Assembly (NCBI GenBank): GCA_017448375.1
Contig: JAFSLR010000287.1
Span: 1-7,223 of the forward strand
Source: Synergistaceae bacterium
GTDB lineage: Bacteria > Synergistota > Synergistia > Synergistales > Aminobacteriaceae
DNA: 7,223 nt
Direction of reading: 5' to 3'
The stretch's first letter is position 1; every line of letters starts with the position of its first letter. Under the pieces are notes generated by a model. It made no database searches, was not told where the DNA came from, and was given only the letters and a program-made list of their open reading frames with translations. The position numbers and the translations under genes are program-made. This document shows positions 5,969 to 7,223 of the stretch, piece after piece.

Positions 5969-6823
5969 ATGAAAAAATTTTTTTGCGCACTGTTAATGCT
6001 TCTCGTTTTCGCCCCGGCTGTATTCGCGGCAGGGACTCACAGAGTCGGAATGGTTGAACGCCTCAACGTTACGCCCGAAGAGTTCAGCAGCATGGTAGCC
6101 AATTCCGAACACGTTGTAATGATGGCAAATAATCCCGTGAGGCCTGAATTTTTCTTCTACAGGTCAATGAGTCAGATGATTATGGCTCTCAACGCAGGAG
6201 AGATTGATGAGATTCTCATGCCCGAAGATGTCTCAGAATATTTCCTCAACGCCAACATTGATTACACCGTGAACTGCGTAGTCATGACACCGAAAGATCC
6301 GTTTTTGCTTTCGTTCGGATTCAATTCGGATCACAAAGAACTCTGCGAATCGTTCGACAAAGCTATAGTCGAAATGAAACGCGACGGGACTCTCATCACT
6401 CTTCAGGGGAAATACATTCTCGGAGTGAACACGGCAGTAATGGAGGAAAGAGTCATCACTGACCCCGACTTACAGCAGATTACCCCCGTAACGTTCAGGA
6501 AATTTGACGGTGCACCCGAAATCAAAGTAGCTGTTACAGGGGACATGCCGCCAATCGACTACATTGCGCCGGACGGTTCAGCACAGGGATTCAACGCCGC
6601 AATACTCGCGGAAATTGCAGGGCGACTCGGTCTCAACGTCAAGCTCCTGAATATCGAGTCGGGCGCAAGAGCTTCAATGCTTTCATCGGGAAGGGCTGAT
6701 GTAGTGTTCTGGTTTGAGCACAAGCGCGCAGGAGGCACAAAGCATGATGTCCCTGACGGAGTGATTCTCTCAGAGCCTTACTACCAGTTTGACACGTTCT
6801 ATCACTTAAAGCCAACGAAGTAA
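5969..6823 (+). CDS. Secreted SBP_bac_3-like solute-binding protein, paralog D (permuted domain order)
   Basis: 284 residues, the shortest and cleanest copy and the only one with an ATG start. The signal peptide (1-20) ends VFA|AG. Mature order: 'THRVGMVERLNVTPEEFSSM' (23-42), FFYRSMSQMIMALNAGEIDEILMPEDVSEYFL (62-93), LLSFGFNSDHKELCESFDKAIVEMKRDGTLITLQGKYI (113-150), a linker of about 33 residues, then IKVAVTGDMPPIDYIAPDGSAQGFNAAILAEIAGRLGLNVKL (185-226), ADVVFWFEH (243-251) and ILSEPYYQFDTFYHLK (266-281). KRDGTLITLQGKYI is close to the C-terminal helix of ordinary family 3 binding proteins, yet here it precedes the VAVTGDMPPIDY segment that normally opens the mature protein. The chain ends just after the strand that normally crosses from lobe 1 to lobe 2. 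Last gene of the operon, followed closely by a terminator. Ligand and partner transporter unknown. Confidence 0.77.
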   Translation: MKKFFCALLMLLVFAPAVFAAGTHRVGMVERLNVTPEEFSSMVANSEHVVMMANNPVRPEFFFYRSMSQMIMALNAGEIDEILMPEDVSEYFLNANIDYTVNCVVMTPKDPFLLSFGFNSDHKELCESFDKAIVEMKRDGTLITLQGKYILGVNTAVMEERVITDPDLQQITPVTFRKFDGAPEIKVAVTGDMPPIDYIAPDGSAQGFNAAILAEIAGRLGLNVKLLNIESGARASMLSSGRADVVFWFEHKRAGGTKHDVPDGVILSEPYYQFDTFYHLKPTK

Positions 6824-6828
6824 TGCAC

Positions 6829-6874
6829 AAAAAAACGGGGGATAAGATTATTCCCTTCCCCCGCTAAATTTTTT
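6829..6874. terminator. Bidirectional rho-independent terminator
   Basis: CGGGGG (6836-6841) pairs with CCCCCG (6858-6863), with one more A-T pair inside. On the plus strand the stem is followed, after CTAAA, by six T (6869-6874), ending the solute-binding-protein operon. On the minus strand it is followed at once by seven T (6835-6829), ending the small minus-strand gene. The hairpin serves both convergent units. Confidence 0.85.
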
Positions 6875-6880
6875 CCCAAA

Positions 6881-7223
6881 TCAATTATCAACGCCGTAAA
6901 ATTCGCTCTCAGTTTTCGACCGCTCAACAAGAATCGAACTCTGCCGGAAAAGTTTCAATGCCTCGTCCATGATTTTCCGCACAGACTCTTCTGACGCATC
7001 AACGATAACGCATACGAGAGTCTTCTCGGTGAATGTCTTTTCGCCTTCGTGCCAGAATCCTTCAGCATCATACACCGTGTAACCGTCAACGTATTTCCCC
7101 GCAATGTTCACGAAAATTTTTTTCGCCTCGCTGAGTTCATATGCAGGTTTGCCTGTTTTGCCGTCATTCATTCCAATGTAGAGCGTGTAATTCGTGTGAG
7201 TCTTGAACTTCAGAGCTGAAAAC
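6881..7223 (-). CDS. DUF3574-like small protein, 5' end beyond the window
   Basis: The frame is open from the window edge to the TGA at 6883-6881, giving at least 113 residues with no start seen. An internal ATG at 7171 has no ribosome binding site, and the residues before it (NYTLYIG) read as a continuation of the domain, so the true start is most likely upstream of the window. The pattern YTLYIGMND..., GYTVYDAEGFWHEGEK, EKTLVCVIVD and ALKLFRQSSILVER recalls DUF3574-type proteins (an opening 'LYFG' strand, 'GxTVxxAxGxW', and 'FxQxSVLV' near the end), probably a small alpha/beta domain with a ferredoxin-like look. The assignment rests on remembered family patterns and is moderate. Function unknown. 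It converges on the solute-binding-protein operon and shares its terminator. Confidence 0.6.
   Translation of the reverse strand, partial: FSALKFKTHTNYTLYIGMNDGKTGKPAYELSEAKKIFVNIAGKYVDGYTVYDAEGFWHEGEKTFTEKTLVCVIVDASEESVRKIMDEALKLFRQSSILVERSKTESEFYGVDN

Noticed and set aside
6881..7171. A complete 96-residue gene starting at ATG 7171
   Set aside because: No ribosome binding site precedes that ATG, the frame stays open to the window edge, and the upstream residues NYTLYIG look like part of the domain.
1..7223. CRISPR arrays, tRNA/rRNA genes, insertion sequences, riboswitches
   Set aside because: No regularly spaced direct repeats, tRNA-like cloverleaf, transposase-like protein or terminal inverted repeats were seen. 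The intergenic gaps are short (at most 119 bases), leaving little room for structured RNA.

Overview
The window looks like chromosomal DNA of a bacterium with roughly balanced GC content. It uses strong AGGAGG-type ribosome binding sites and many TTG/GTG starts, and genes are tightly packed. The mix of a long-form NfeD, a DUF362 protein, and multiple secreted solute-binding-protein paralogs would suit an anaerobic gut or rumen bacterium. My guess is Synergistota or a Firmicutes relative, but nothing in the window fixes the phylum.

Layout. (1) 59-1345 (+): a long-form NfeD membrane protease with signal peptide, ClpP-like domain carrying a Ser/Lys dyad, membrane region and C-terminal OB-fold domain. 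(2) 1353-1395: a hairpin whose T-tract faces the minus strand. (3) 1458-2522 (-): a DUF362 protein with a cysteine-rich tail, convergent with nfeD. (4) 2523-2641: the intergenic region from which the DUF362 gene and the next cluster diverge. (5) 2642-6823 (+): a compact five-gene operon with gaps of 12, 1, 13 and 16 bases. It holds a cytoplasmic protein that resembles a degenerate RsbW-type ATPase fold, then four paralogous secreted proteins of 284-306 residues. (6) 6829-6874: a bidirectional terminator. (7) 6881-7223 (-): the C-terminal part of a small DUF3574-like protein that runs off the window.

The most interesting content is the four-paralog array. Each protein has a Sec-type signal peptide and the recognisable halves of a family 3 solute-binding protein (SBP_bac_3), but in the wrong order. 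The part that normally forms lobe 2 and the C-terminal return into lobe 1 (ending in the 'AxxxMKxDGTLxxIQxxY' helix) comes first. The part that normally opens the protein ('IKVAVTGDxPPIDYxxxDGxxxGYxTAxLAEIxxRL...ADVVFWY...SEPYY') comes last. This looks like a natural circular permutation with the new termini at the hinge. The family also lacks the usual TxxR arginine and the usual acidic position of the amino-acid-binding site, so the ligand is probably not a standard alpha-amino acid. No permease or ATPase gene is in the window, so whether these proteins serve transport or sensing is open. The upstream ATPase-fold gene hints at signalling. The permutation and the functional link are inferences from reading the translations and were not tested by alignment or structure prediction.
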